In this document: in pieces, positions 38,611 through 50,311 of the stretch
Numbering within the stretch: position 1 is the first letter of the stretch
Layout of the letters: each line of letters starts with the position of its first letter
From: Phalacrocorax aristotelis
Taxonomy: Eukaryota; Chordata; Aves; Suliformes; Phalacrocoracidae
Reading direction: 5' to 3'
Assembly (NCBI RefSeq): GCF_949628215.1
Contig: NC_134276.1
Location: forward strand, 11,993,690-12,057,689
DNA: 64,000 nucleotides
Position numbers and translations under genes: made by a program
The notes under the pieces: generated by a model
What the model saw: only the letters and a program-made list of their open reading frames with translations
The model's database searches: none
What the model was told of the DNA's origin: nothing

Positions 38611-40560
38611 AAAACAGGCAATAAGATTATTTGCCACTTCAGAATAGTCCATTTTTCCACAATTACTCCATTTAAGGTGGAACAAGCAGTTATGTACATT
38701 GTGCTTCCCAGTCTGGATCTTTAACTTGTAGTCACAAATACCTTCTCATGTTTCTCTTCAGATGTTGGACAGATATAGCCTGTTCTTGTCAAGACTTGGA
38801 AAGACAAGAAAGACTTAAGCTGTAGGAAGCAATATCTAAATTAAGCATCACAAAACTCTCTAATATTAATGATGGGAAATTGCTTAATAAATGGATTGCA
38901 ATGGAAAGTTGTGGAAATTCTACCGCTGGACATTATTAGGAATGATTTTGGCTGTCTTGAGCCTACCCTGAGGCCATTACTATCACCTAGCTGGTTAGGT
39001 ACTTAGGCCCTCTAAAAACTGTCCCCTATGGCTTGGCAATTTCCTAGTCATCTCAATTTTGATTTTTGTATATCAGCAGAAGAATGTTGAAGATGGGCAT
39101 CTGTACCTGCTGCCTAAGATGTAGTGTAGTGTAGGGTTAGAGGAAACTACCCCCAAAAGCCCCCAGATTTAGTCACAGTGGGACTAAAATTAGACAGACC
39201 AATTTCTAGTTTTAGTGTTACAAGAACTTTCCTGGAAAGTAGAAGGGGCTAAATATGAGAAGACTAACACTCTGGGATTTGACCACTTATGGTTTGAGCA
39301 CTAAATGTTAGAATATCCCAAGTATTTAAGCTTTCTTGCTGCCCTGCTGAAGGTGCATCCAAGAATGCTGGGACAACTCATGGGACAAGAAAGAGATTAA
39401 CTCTAGGCAAATTAATTCAGCAGTCTATGAGAGAGAACAGACCTAGATTCCTGAAGTACTTCTCCCCAGCAATCCAGAGTTAATTCATAAACACTTGGGG
39501 TAGTTCTTGCTTAAGGAGAAGACATATTTAGCACATATTTCATATGCAGGAATATGCATCTCTATCAGGTGCACTCCTTTATTTCCAGCGAATGATGAGA
39601 CAAAAAGGTGATTCTCATTACTGCTGTACACCAAAGAAATACGGGATCAGCTGATGCTGTAGAAATGAAAGAGTCCCTGTTGCCTAACTACGCAAACAAG
39701 TTAGGCTGAAAGCTTACCAATGAACCCATGTTTATCCAGCTCCAGTTAGAAAACCAAAAGATGTAAGTGTCTGAAGACACTGAGGAAACAAAATTCAAAG
39801 CTAGGGACCATGAATCTCATCTGAGACATGGATTAAAGCAGTTTCTTTACGGTTTTTCTTCCTTAGGCACAGAAAGTAAAGGCAATAAAGAATATAGTGA
39901 AAGAACAGACCAGAGGCTTGGAAAGCCAAGCTTAGTTGCTAACCAGAGATGTTGACTTTTAGACCTGTTTAGACACAACATTCTCTCAAAGTGCATTAAA
40001 AACAGTGTATTAGGGACCTATCTAAAATGATAGTCTCTGATGTCTGACCCTCAGGTAAGGAGCCGTAGGGAACCATGATATGCTTATTTTAAGTGTTAAA
40101 CGTTCTTCTCAACTCCAAGGAAATTCAGAAATTTCTGATTTGGAGTTTACAGTGTATTTCAAGAAAAAACACATCAAAGTAAGTCCCAGATGAAGCAAAG
40201 GACACTAGCATTTTAGGAAGATAGCTTGATCATGAGGCCAATATGTTTCTATTGACAAGTCAGCACTTATAAACATTGATCTAATGAATCTCTGAGAACC
40301 TCTCATAACTTGATATAACATTTCTGAAGACTAGCACTCCTGTAAATCTGCTGTTCATATGGAAAAGCCCAACATGAATTCTTTTCTCTAGGTGATGACA
40401 CCTAATAAATTCATACTTCAGATTCACATTTTCCCAGTTTCTTAGGCTTCTGACTGGAAGTGATTTCAGAGCTCGTATTCAGTAAGCAAAACACATAGTG
40501 ATTCTTTAAGTAAACGCTCCAAATAAAATGTATTCTTCATAATACAAAAGCGTTCTTCAA

Positions 40561-42178
40561 ATCACAGAATCACAGAATCACAGAATGGCAGGGGTTGGAA
40601 GGGACCTTTGGAGATCATCTTGTCCAACCCCCCTGCTTGAGCAGGCACACCCATAGCAGGGGGCACAGGAACGCATCCAGGCAGGGTTGAATGTCTCCAG
40701 GGAAGGTACCCCACAGCCTCCCTGGGCAGCCTGTTCCACTGCTCTGGCACCCTCACAGGAAAGAAGTTTTTTCTCATGTTTAGCTGGAACTTCCTGTGTT
40801 ACAATTTGTGCCCATTGCCCCTTGTCCTGTCATTAGGCACCACGGAAAAGAGTCCAGCCCCATCCTCTTGACACCCACCCTTCAGCTATTTATAATCATT
40901 GATAAGATCCCCTCTCAGTCTTCTCTTTCTCAGGCTGAACAAACCAAAGTCTCTCAGCCTGTCTTCACAAGAGAGATGCTCCAGTCCTCTCATCATATTC
41001 GTAGCTCTCCGCTGGACTCTCTCCAGTAGTTCCCTGTCTGTCTTGAACTGACAAGTTTCTGTGCCCAGAACTGGACACAATACTCCAGTTGTGGCCTCAC
41101 TCAACCTGCTGGCCACACTCCTTTTAATGCACCCCAGGATACCATTGGCCTTTTTGGCCACAAGGGCACAGTGCTGGCTCAGGGTCAGCCTGCTGTCCAC
41201 CAGCACTCCCAGGTCCTTCTCAGCAGAGCCACTTTCCAGTAGCTCAGCTCCCAGTCTGTACTGGTGCCTGGGGTTGTTCCTCCCCAGGGGCAGGACCTTG
41301 CACTTGCTCTTGTTGAATTTCATGAGGTTGCCCTCAGGCCAGCTCTCCAGCCTGTCCAGGTCTCGCTGGATGGCAGCACAGCCTTCTGGTGTATCAGCCA
41401 CTCCTCCCAGCTTGGTGTCATCAGCGAACTTGCTGAGGTTACACTCTGTCCCATCATCCAGGTCATTGAACAGGACTGGACCCAGCACAGACTCCTGGGT
41501 TACACCATTAGTTACAGACCTCCATCCAGACTCTGCCCTGTTGATCACAACCCTCTGAGTTCCATTGTTGAGCCAGTTCTCAGTCCACTTCACTGTCCTC
41601 CCATCTAACCCACACTTCCTTATCTTGTCTAAGAGGATGCTATGGGAGACAGTGTCCAATGCCGTACTGAAGTCGAGGTAAACAACATCCACTGCTCTCC
41701 CTTCATCTACCCAGCCAGTCACGCCATCATAGAAGGCTATCAGGTTGGTCAAGCATGATCTCCCCTTGGTGAATCATGTTGTCTTCTTCTGATAATCTTC
41801 TTTTCCTCTATATGCCTGGAGACGACCTCCAGAATGAACAGTCTGTCACCTTTCTGGAGATGGAGGTGAGGCTGACTGACCTATAATGCCCCAGGTCCTC
41901 CTTGCTCTTTTTGAAGACTGGAGTGAGATTTGCTGTCCTCCAGTCCTCAGGCACCTCTTCTGTCCACAATGACCTTTCAGAGATAACGGAGAGTGGCTTA
42001 GCAACAGCATCCGCCAGCTTCCTCAGCACTTGTGGGTGCATTCCATTGGGGCCCATGGATTTGTGAGGATCCCATTTGCCTAGGTGATCCCTAACCCAAT
42101 CCTCCTCAGCCAAGGGGAAGTCTTCCTTTCTCCAGATTATCTCTTTGACCTCTGGGGGCTGGGATGCCTGAGTGCCAA
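40561..42178 (-). mobile_element. CR1 LINE, copy B of a near-identical pair
   Basis: Starts with the complement of the CR1 3' end (AATCACAGA repeats). The reverse-transcriptase region is open at 40886-41752, with protein identical to that of copy A at 17002-17868, including the same two deletions. Unlike copy A it extends further 5', to 42178. There a further fragment at 41808-42113 carries DPHKSMGPNGMHP, PLSVI, EDWRTANLTPVFKK and YRSVSLTS (reverse-transcriptase motifs), separated by a break near 41790. Inactive. Confidence 0.92.
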
Positions 42179-42989
42179 ATACTTCAAAATAGTACTGCCA
42201 ACTCTGTGATTGAACCCAAACATCACAAAGAGAGATATTTGTGACCTAGCCCACGAAGGAATAAATGTGCATGCAGACATGGCATTCAGAATCTCAGGAA
42301 CGACTCTTCGTATGAAAACATTGATGATTTATGGATCAGAAATGCATGTGTTTATGAGGAAGACCAGAAGGCAGGTGATCTCCCTCCAGATTTTCTCAAA
42401 CATTGGAAAATTAACGTTCTTTTTTATCCCTGCTAAGTTCAGGGATTGATAGAAGAGTGTTGTGGCACAAAGTGATCCAATACCTTTGGGTTCCTTATTC
42501 CTACATGGCAAATTAAGTCACTTCTTCATCCCTGCCCTGTTAAAACGCTGATTTGGAGGGACTGAGAAAAAGAAGTTTCTGCTTTATCATCTGTGAATTT
42601 CATTTTAGGAGCCTTACACATCAGAAAGCCTCTCTCACTCTAGAAGGATGGTATTACATTCAGAACTTATTTCCAGCTATCACTTACTTTGAAAAGGGGT
42701 TTCCTATAGGAAATCTCTAAATTTCATCTCAAGGTCTGCTGCAAAGCGTTTGAATAGAATAGTGCTTTAAAGCATTTCTCTAGTTAGTATCTTTTGGCCT
42801 GAAAACCTGCCAAAGGGCAGTTTTAAACCAGGATGAAAGCAAAAACCAAATCTGCCGCTAGTTGCCATGGAAATAGGGGATACCCCATTCTGACACAATG
42901 GAGCCTAGAATAAGAATATACAGGTGTAATAGAATTAGCCTTTCCAACAAAATATTTGAATATTTAAATCATTTGTTGCCAAGCTTACT

Positions 42990-45150
42990 ACCCTGGACTT
43001 CAGGAGAGCAGACTTGGACCTCTTCAGGAATCTGCATGCTAGAGTACCATGGCTTAAAGCACAGGAGGGAAGAGGGGCTCACGAAAACTGTTTAATATTC
43101 AAGGATCACCTCCTCCAAGCTCAGGAGCAGTGCATCCCAACAAAGAGGAAGACAGGCAAAAATGCCAAGAGGCCTGCATGGATGAACAAGATGCTCCTGG
43201 ACAAACTCAGACACAAAAAGGAAGCCTACAGAGGGTAGAAGCAAGGACAGGTAGCCTGGGAGGAATACAGAGAAATTGTCCAAGCAGCCAGGGATCAGGT
43301 TAGGAAAGCTAAAGCCCTGACAGAATTAAATCTGGCCAGGGACATCAAGGGCAATAAGAAAAGGTTTTATATGTACATCAGTGGAAGACTAGGGAAAATG
43401 TGGGTCCTCTGGAAGGAAACAGGAGAGCTGGTTACCTATGGAGAAAGCTGACATGCTCAACGACTTTTTTGCCTCAGTCTCCACCAGCAAGCGCTTAAGC
43501 CACACCGCGCAAGTCGCAGGAGGCAAAGGCAGGGCGCAGGAGGCAAAGACAGGGCGCAGGAGAAAGAAGAACCACCCACTGTAGGAGAAGATCAGGTTTG
43601 AGACCATCTAAGGAACCTGAAGGTGCACAAGTCATGGGACCTGAGGAGATGCATCTGCGGGTCCCAAGGTAACTGACAGATGAAGTTGCTAAGCAACTAT
43701 TCATGATATTTGAGAAGTCATGGCATTTTAGTGAAGTTCCCACTGACTGGAAAAAGGGAAACATAACCCCATTTTTAAAAAGCAAAAAAGGAGGACTCGG
43801 GGAACTACAGGCCAGTCAGGCTCACCTCAGTGCCCAGCAAGATCAGGGAGCGGGTCCTCCTGGAAACTATGCTAAGGCACAGGGAAAATAAGGAGGTGAT
43901 TGGAAACAGCCAACATGGCTTCACTAAGGGCAAATCATGCCTGACAAACCTGGTGGCCTTCTACGACAGGGTTACAGCGTTGGTGGATAAGCAACTGACG
44001 TCATCTACCTGGACTTGTGCAAAGCATTTGACACTGTCCCGCACAACATCCTTGTCTCTAAATTGGAGACGTGGATCTGACGGATGGACCCTGGATGGAT
44101 GGTGGGTACAGAACTGGCTGGATGGTCAGACTCAGACAGTTGTGGTCAACAGCTCTATGTCCAACTGGAGACCAGAGACGAGTGGCGTTCCTCAGGGTTC
44201 AGTATTGGGGCTGGCACTGTTTAACATCTTTGTTGCCAACATGGACAGTGGGATTGAGCGCACCCTCAGCAACTTTGCTGCCTGGGACGGTCGACATGCT
44301 GGAGGGAAGGGATACCATCCGGAGGGACCTTGACAGGCTTGAGAGGTGGGACCATGTGAACTTCATGAAATTCAACAAGGCCAAGCGCAAGGTCCTGCAC
44401 AAGGGTTGGGGCAACCCCAAGCACAAATACAGGCTGGGCAGAGAATGGACTGACAGCAGCCCTGAGGAGAAGGACTTGGGGGTGTTGGTTGATGAGAAGC
44501 TCAACATGACCCATCAATGTGCACTTACAGCCCAGAAAGGCAAATGTTTCCTGGCTGCACCAAAGGAAGTGTGGCCAGTGGGTCGAGGGAGGTGATTCTC
44601 CCTCTCTGCTCCACACTCGTGAGACCCCACCTGCAGTGCTGTGTCCAACTCTGGAGCCCCCAACATAAGAAAGACATGGACCTGTTGGAGTGGGTCCAGA
44701 GGAGGGCCTCAAAGATGATCCAAGGGCTGGAGCACGTCTTGTATGAGGACAGGCTGAGAGAGTTGGGGTTGTTCAGCCAGGAAAAGGGAGGGCTCCAGGG
44801 AGACCTTAGAGCAGCATTCCAGTATCTGAAGGGGGCCTACAGGAAAGCTGGAGAAGGACTTTTTACAAGGGCATGTAGTGATAGGACAAGGGGTGATAGC
44901 TTTAAACTAAAACAGGGTAGATTTAGATTAGACATAAAGAAGAAATTTTGTACGATGAGGGTGGTGAAGCCCTGGAGCAGGTTGCCCAGAGAAGCTGTGG
45001 ATGCCCCATCCTTGGAAGTGTTCAAGGCCAAGTTGGATGGGGCTTTGAACTACCCGGTCTAGTAGAAGGTGTCCCTGCCCGTGGCAGAGGGGTTGGACCT
45101 AGATGATCTTCAAGGTCCCTTCCAATCCAAACCATTCTATGATTCTATGA
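42990..45150 (+). mobile_element. CR1 LINE, about 2.2 kb, 5'-truncated
   Basis: Runs from the ORF2 segment just after the endonuclease (the WMNKMLLDKLRHKKEAYRG region, 43014-43238) through the reverse transcriptase. Open pieces lie at 43830-44333, 44071-44595 and 44517-45062, in different frames. Motifs: [24 protein letters not shown], then loss of frame around the FADD box; LERWDHVNFMKFN and HWNRL-type tail follow. Ends with ATTCTATGATTCTATGA at 45150. Dead through frameshifts and deletions. Confidence 0.92.
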
Positions 45151-45641
45151 CCTAATTCTTATTTGATGCGCTGACAAATAAACTCTCCCTTTTACATTCC
45201 AGGAAAAACAAAACCAGAGATTCTAGACTAATAACTCAATCAGTTATTAAAACTATTTAACATATGGTTTAATTAACATAATAAATGTCAATCATCTTTC
45301 CCAATATATGATCATATAAAGACAGAAAATTGTCTTTCTCTTGGTATTACAGCTTCTATGCTAAGTTTTTTCTCAGTCCACTGTTAAAAATTCATGTTAT
45401 AGAATTGTATTTATCTATACAAATAAACATTTAATTTATTTAAACAAGCATAATATCTTTAGGCAAAAAAATAATTATTTCGTATTTCTTTTGATAAAGG
45501 CATTCCAATGAATGCATCTTAAATATTAGTAAAAAGAATTAACAGAAATTGCTGCTTGAACATTTAGAACTTGTTCCAGCAGAAAGTCACTCATGTCCTT
45601 TGCTGGCTTTTACTAACCATGATCTTCTATTCATTGCTCAG

Positions 45642-45812
45642 TCTCCCCCCGAGATGTCCTTCCTTGCAACAACAGAAAAGTTCCTTCAAGAGGAAGAGAA
45701 ACATACAAGAGAGTTTGAAGAACGATTAAATTCGCACCTTGAAGAACTGCAAAGACATTCTGAAAATACTCTTAAAAAATACGCCTGGATACAGCAAAGC
45801 AGGCATACGTAA
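45642..45812 (+). CDS. DEUP1: DEUP1 last coding exon
   Basis: Phase-0 exon of 56 codons plus TAA, SPPEMSFLATTEKFLQEEE through IQQSRHT. Acceptor TCATTGCTCAG. The S-P-P-x-M-S-F start, F-L-x-E-E-E, H-x-x-E-L-Q-R-H and x-x-R-H-x end match mammalian DEUP1. The F-L-E-E-E helix is shared with the C terminus of CEP63, the part that binds CEP152 (family knowledge), so this exon is the likely CEP152-binding module (inference). Confidence 0.96.
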   Translation, partial: SPPEMSFLATTEKFLQEEEKHTREFEERLNSHLEELQRHSENTLKKYAWIQQSRHT

Positions 45813-45832
45813 GCCAGTCACACAATTAAGAA

Positions 45833-45838
45833 AATAAA
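45833..45838 (+). promoter_or_regulatory. DEUP1: Candidate DEUP1 polyadenylation signal
   Basis: AATAAA 21 bases after the stop codon would give a very short 3' UTR. No strong GU-rich element follows at once, so a more distal site is possible. Confidence 0.5.
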
Positions 45839-47089
45839 ACCAAGTAATCACCCATGAGATATTTAGAACTAATATCTGCAACTAGCTGCTTAAGGTATTT
45901 AGGCATGTTGCCAATACGATCTATTTTTAACACCAAGGTTTCAATAAGATAACCATTACCCTACAGGTTTAGGTGTAACGCAGCTTGACTCTATTACAAA
46001 ATATCATACTCTAAACATATTCTAAAATACACAGGTGGGTTTTGCATAGTTAAATAGTGTGCAGCAGAGACCCTGTTGCAGTGCTGTAAATTAGGAAAGA
46101 TACTTTCAATTCTGTGATGTACAGAGGACTAATAAGTGGAATTATTCCCTTGACAATAAAATCAGCCAAGAGAAATTCTCTAGGCCGCACAGAACAAGAA
46201 TAATAAGGGCCTTTAGCCATGCCATAGCTCCTAGCATAAAGAGCTTGTCTATGTTCTGGTTATTCCTGCCTATAGAAATAGCCCTTGGGACTCTTAAAAT
46301 GAGAAGTTTGAGCTCTTTCTTTCCTATGCTCTAAGCCATGCAGGTCCATGAGGGGAACACAAATAGATGAAGCATGTATTTTGAAGCCACTGTACTGCCC
46401 CTTTTACCAGACCTATAGACTTCACCTGGGGCAGAGCCTGATCTCAGGTGCTTTGCATGCTTTACACTAATACTTCATGATTTTAAAATCCTGTGTCAAA
46501 AGCACATGTTCGGGTGCTGATGTTTCGATACTATGTGTACTTGTTGTTTAGCTACATTAGAACAGGGAGAAAACCTTTTAACTTCAGGCAACTTTTCAGG
46601 TAAGTCCCTAAATTCTTTAACTTTTTCTACAACATAAGAAAACATTATAAAACTGAGCAGAGTTAATGCAACTCCTTGTGCTGAAAAACTGCATAATGTT
46701 GAGATCCTTTTTATTTGCAATTCATACTGAATTCTATTGCTGTGCAAGCGAAACAGAAATTACAGACAGTGTTGATGAACCACCAATTTCAGTGAAAGAG
46801 ATACTGAAGAAGTGCTTTCCTGCATATACTGTTGCCAACTTCCTGGAAAAATCTGGATAAAAATAATACCAGACTGTCAAACAGCTCCAGTTTGTGAGTA
46901 AAATGTCTCATTAATATTCAAGACCACAGCAAAAATGTAAATTGTTTTTTGAAGCTAAATTTCCATTAAGACAAAATACACTACATCACACTTACACAAA
47001 ATACCAAGATTTTAAATACCAGTTTGGTTTGGTTTGCAATAAAATGAGTAATGAAAATGAGGACATCAAAGAACATTTTACAGGAAAAT

Positions 47090-47640
47090 TCAGGAAAATT
47101 ACTAGACTCAGCTGGAGGAACGAGGACTGAATAAAAAGATGATGGAAGGACATCTGAACAAACTAAATATATATGCATCCTCAACTCAAGGCAAGTTGCA
47201 TCTGGGAGTTTTAAAAGAACTAATGAAGAAATTTAGGAACCTGTGGAAATGAAGCTAAATTTTAAGCTGGGAAAGATCTGTAGAAGCAAAAAGACAGAAA
47301 AATGTTGTCTTTCAGAAGGGCAAAAGGAAAAAAAAACACGGGATATTAGCCAGTTAGCCAGATTCTTTTGCCACTGCAGGATTTAATCATACAGCAAGAC
47401 ATTATGCTCCAGATCTTCAAAGAAATGTATGTGTCAGAGTCCAGTCCAGGCGTGAGAACCCCTCTCATGATACAGGTCTGTGTGGTGATATAGAATGAAT
47501 TAATGGAATGATCAAAAAATGAGTAAGATATTTTTCTAAAGCTTTTTAAGATCTGGCCAAGCTACTAAATTTGGCTAATGAAACAACAGAGTTAGTTTCA
47601 GCCTGCCTTTTGTGTAACACCATATAATAAACTCCCCGTG
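47090..47640 (+). mobile_element. Possible ancient CR1/L3-type LINE remnant
   Basis: Order and wording of short motifs (GGACATCTGAAC, GCATCTGGGAGTTTTAAAAG, TTCAGAAGGGCAAAAGGA, TTAGCCAGTTAGCC) resemble the part of a CR1/L3 ORF2 leading to the reverse-transcriptase GNYRPVS motif. Strongly decayed, with no open frame. Recognition is by pattern only. Confidence 0.35.
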
Positions 47641-50298
47641 AAAAGCACTGCAAACTGCAAAGTGCCTGTATCTGAACAGCCTACTTGTGTACTGTTATTT
47701 CCTGCTCAGAGCATATTATGCCACAAATGTCCTGAGATAGTATGGATCAAAGTGCCGTGTTTTTAACACATACTTAACTGAAAGGTCACCCTTTTCTTTG
47801 CCAGCCAAAATCACGCAAAGTTCCACATCTGAGAATCCCTAATTTAAACGAGCCCATTGCTGCAGATATAGTCAGAGCCACACCGCTGGTTCTGAACGCT
47901 TTAATGCATTAAAAGGTAGAAACTTGATTGAACTGGTGAGAGGTTTCAGAAGGAAAATACATACTCCTGATGTTATCACGCCAAAAATAGTGCGTACAAC
48001 GTGTACCACATTTCAAGTTATTTGGAAAACTTTTTAAAGAATGATGGACAGCAGAAATAATGAAGACTGAGAAATTATATACCTTATGAACAGGGACTGG
48101 AGATGTATGTACATTGTCAAAAAAAGCAATAATCAGAAGGGTCCAAGGCTATAAATGTCTGAAAGCACCAATAAAAATGAAAAAAATGAATTATTAATCA
48201 TAAGTTCATTTGACAGGACAAGGTGCAATGTTCAGGAGCTAAGGATTAGCCAAAACACACAGAAAATTTCTGCTCTACTTTGTGAATAGCTGGGCAATGG
48301 AAAATTCTTGTAAGCTGCTGGACTTCTTTTATGATTTTTCAAAGCTTTACTGAAAAGCATTTTTTTGGCTCCCAGTTGAAAGGCTTGTTTTAAATAAAAA
48401 GAACAATGGTTCAGGGTGCCACCAGCTTTTTTTTGCTGAAGGAAAAACAGAGGTCATGTACACACAGTTGCCGACATGTTTCATCGAGATATAATTTCAA
48501 AATAGTTGGTGGTAAAAGAGCTGCCAGACCATTGCTGTCCAGTTCACTTCCCCAAATTTGCTCTGATGGGGCTGTCAGTGAAATGACAGTAACTGAACAG
48601 GAGCATTTAAAAGTGGCTCATATGAAAGTTGGGTATTTAGCGCATTTTCTTCCTACCATTTCTTACTCTCCTTTTTTGTATGGGAAATTTAGGAGTATAA
48701 GAATGGAAGTGTGTCAGAGAGACGGCGGGTACTCTGAACCATGCAGAGAGGAATGCAAACAACAGCAGCAAAACACAGTGCCAACTGAACACAAAAATGG
48801 ACAAACATGAAAAATCACAGGCACGGCTTTCCTGCTTTTCCAGTGGGTGGACTTAAACAATGGCTTTAGCTCACCCAGCCAGAGGCTCATCAGCCTCTGC
48901 TGTGCTCAGAGATACTACAGGAAGTGCCTAAACCCCCAGTCTCACTGTTCTGGCTTCATCACAGTGTGATTGGTTATAATTCCTGATTTAACAGAGGTAC
49001 AACAAGCTCACACATTCAAGCCTGGCCGCCACCACTTAGTAATTTAAAACTAGACTAAACTCCACCAGTGGGAATGAGAAAGAAGTCATCAACAGAGACT
49101 GTCTAACGAGATGAGCCCCGGGGGATCGTACGTCTATGGTATGTCATGCCAGTCATTGACATTTTATTTACACAGCCAGCTCAGGCACGTGCTAGCCGCT
49201 AACCAGCCCCAGCCCTTTCTGCCCATGGGTCTACTGGAGACTGGAGAGCTGGAAGGAGGCAGAGGGCACTGGGGGAACCTCCTCGCCCTGTATCACACAG
49301 GTGATGGGATCACATTCCCACCTGCCTTTGCAGCCTACAACAGCCAATTACATCATTCACAGTCACTTTTCCCCCATTTAATTCTATGCAAAATAGCTAT
49401 GCACTAGGTTTTACACCAACTGCCTTGTGCTAGGGAAGCTTTTTTTCTTCTCAGACACAGCCGTCTGCTGAGAAAATGCTAGGTTAAAGATTGTTCATAG
49501 CAGAGCTCATTCGAATTGGCCAAACCAGTGCGGGAACTGTGTGTTGTTTTTTCCTCACTGTAGGGATCAGATCTCAAAGTTCACTGTGTCTGAGCTACTA
49601 TTTAACCACATGGACACCCTCAAATCCATAAATAGGCTGTAATTTAATGTACTGCATCTAAATTTCTGCTTGTGGATTGAGCAACACCCCTAGACACTGA
49701 TACACTGTGCCCCAGTGTCCCTTCCTAAACCAACAAATCCATCAGTTTGTCCTCTAATCTACTCTGAACCAAACTGCTAGGGGCTTTGAAAGAGATTTAT
49801 CAAGAATGCATTTGCCCAGTTACTTTACGGGAACGTGTTTGCATGCAAAGAACAGTCCTAAACCATCCCGTCACTGAATTTCCTGCAACAGATGCAAGAT
49901 TTACTTGATGTGAACCCTTATATCAACCCAGATGGAGCAAGAAACCCTACAGAGTCCTGGTCCTCAGTATCCCACGTAAGCACCGCAACAGGAATTTCTT
50001 TGGTTGCAACTTTTTGACCGACTACAGGTGGCACACAGAAGACACCACCAGCTAACGGCTCCATCTGGAGTGATGATGACGACACGGCTGGGACACGGAT
50101 GGCAGGACTTGGCTTTGCCGGTGCACAGGTGTGACCTGGAACTACCCGCCCTGGTAAGAAACTTCGCCTAGTAAGAAACATCTCTGTGACGCAGCTCCAG
50201 AACAGAGGATTGAAGTGCAGGCTCTAGTTCACATCTTCCAGAGCCACGGGAGCATCAAACCTGCATGCGTACCATTTGGGCACCAAACATAAGTAATC

Positions 50299-50311
50299 GG
50301 GGGGGGGGGGG
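50299..50311 (+). repeat. 13-G homopolymer
   Basis: Thirteen consecutive G in the intergenic region. Confidence 0.9.

Larger units (their letters stand above)
36106..45641 (+). other. Last DEUP1 intron with two CR1 copies
   Basis: Intron of 9.5 kb. Holds CR1 copies at 40561-42178 (-) and 42990-45150 (+), and a simple repeat at 38551-38610. Nothing recognised in 36106-38550 or 38611-40560. Confidence 0.7.
1460..45838 (+). other. DEUP1: DEUP1 (CCDC67) gene span, coding exons 2 to last
   Basis: DEUP1 is the coiled-coil scaffold of the deuterosome, the structure on which multiciliated cells build many centrioles at once. It is a paralogue of CEP63 and works with CEP152 and PLK4 (family knowledge). 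Twelve consecutive exons were assembled by eye. Each has an AG before it and a GT after it, and phases agree across every junction (two junctions are phase 2, the rest phase 0). They give about 645 codons and end in TAA, against roughly 600 residues recalled for mammalian DEUP1. Recognisable stretches in order include CEAELQEL, GLLRQKL, VNEIAL, SEQERM, EELHQKE, KMELEIK and ELQRHSE. The matches are clearly to DEUP1, not CEP63. The first coding exon is not identified, so the start is open. No stop or frameshift was seen in any exon, so the gene looks intact. Confidence 0.93.

Noticed and set aside
45549..45641. In-frame upstream extension of the last DEUP1 exon with an ATG at 45549
   Set aside because: The extension crosses a good 3' splice site and has no similarity to DEUP1. 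It is intron read-through.
46666..46860. 64-codon frame with a peptide-like end (SVKEILKKCFPAYTVANF)
   Set aside because: The end looks protein-like, but I could not link it to DEUP1 or a known transposase. It follows the DEUP1 stop and has no splice support.
48406..48810. 134-codon open frame in the intergenic region
   Set aside because: No recognisable domain, no splice or promoter context, and composition like the surrounding DNA. Long frames of this size arise by chance in 64 kb.
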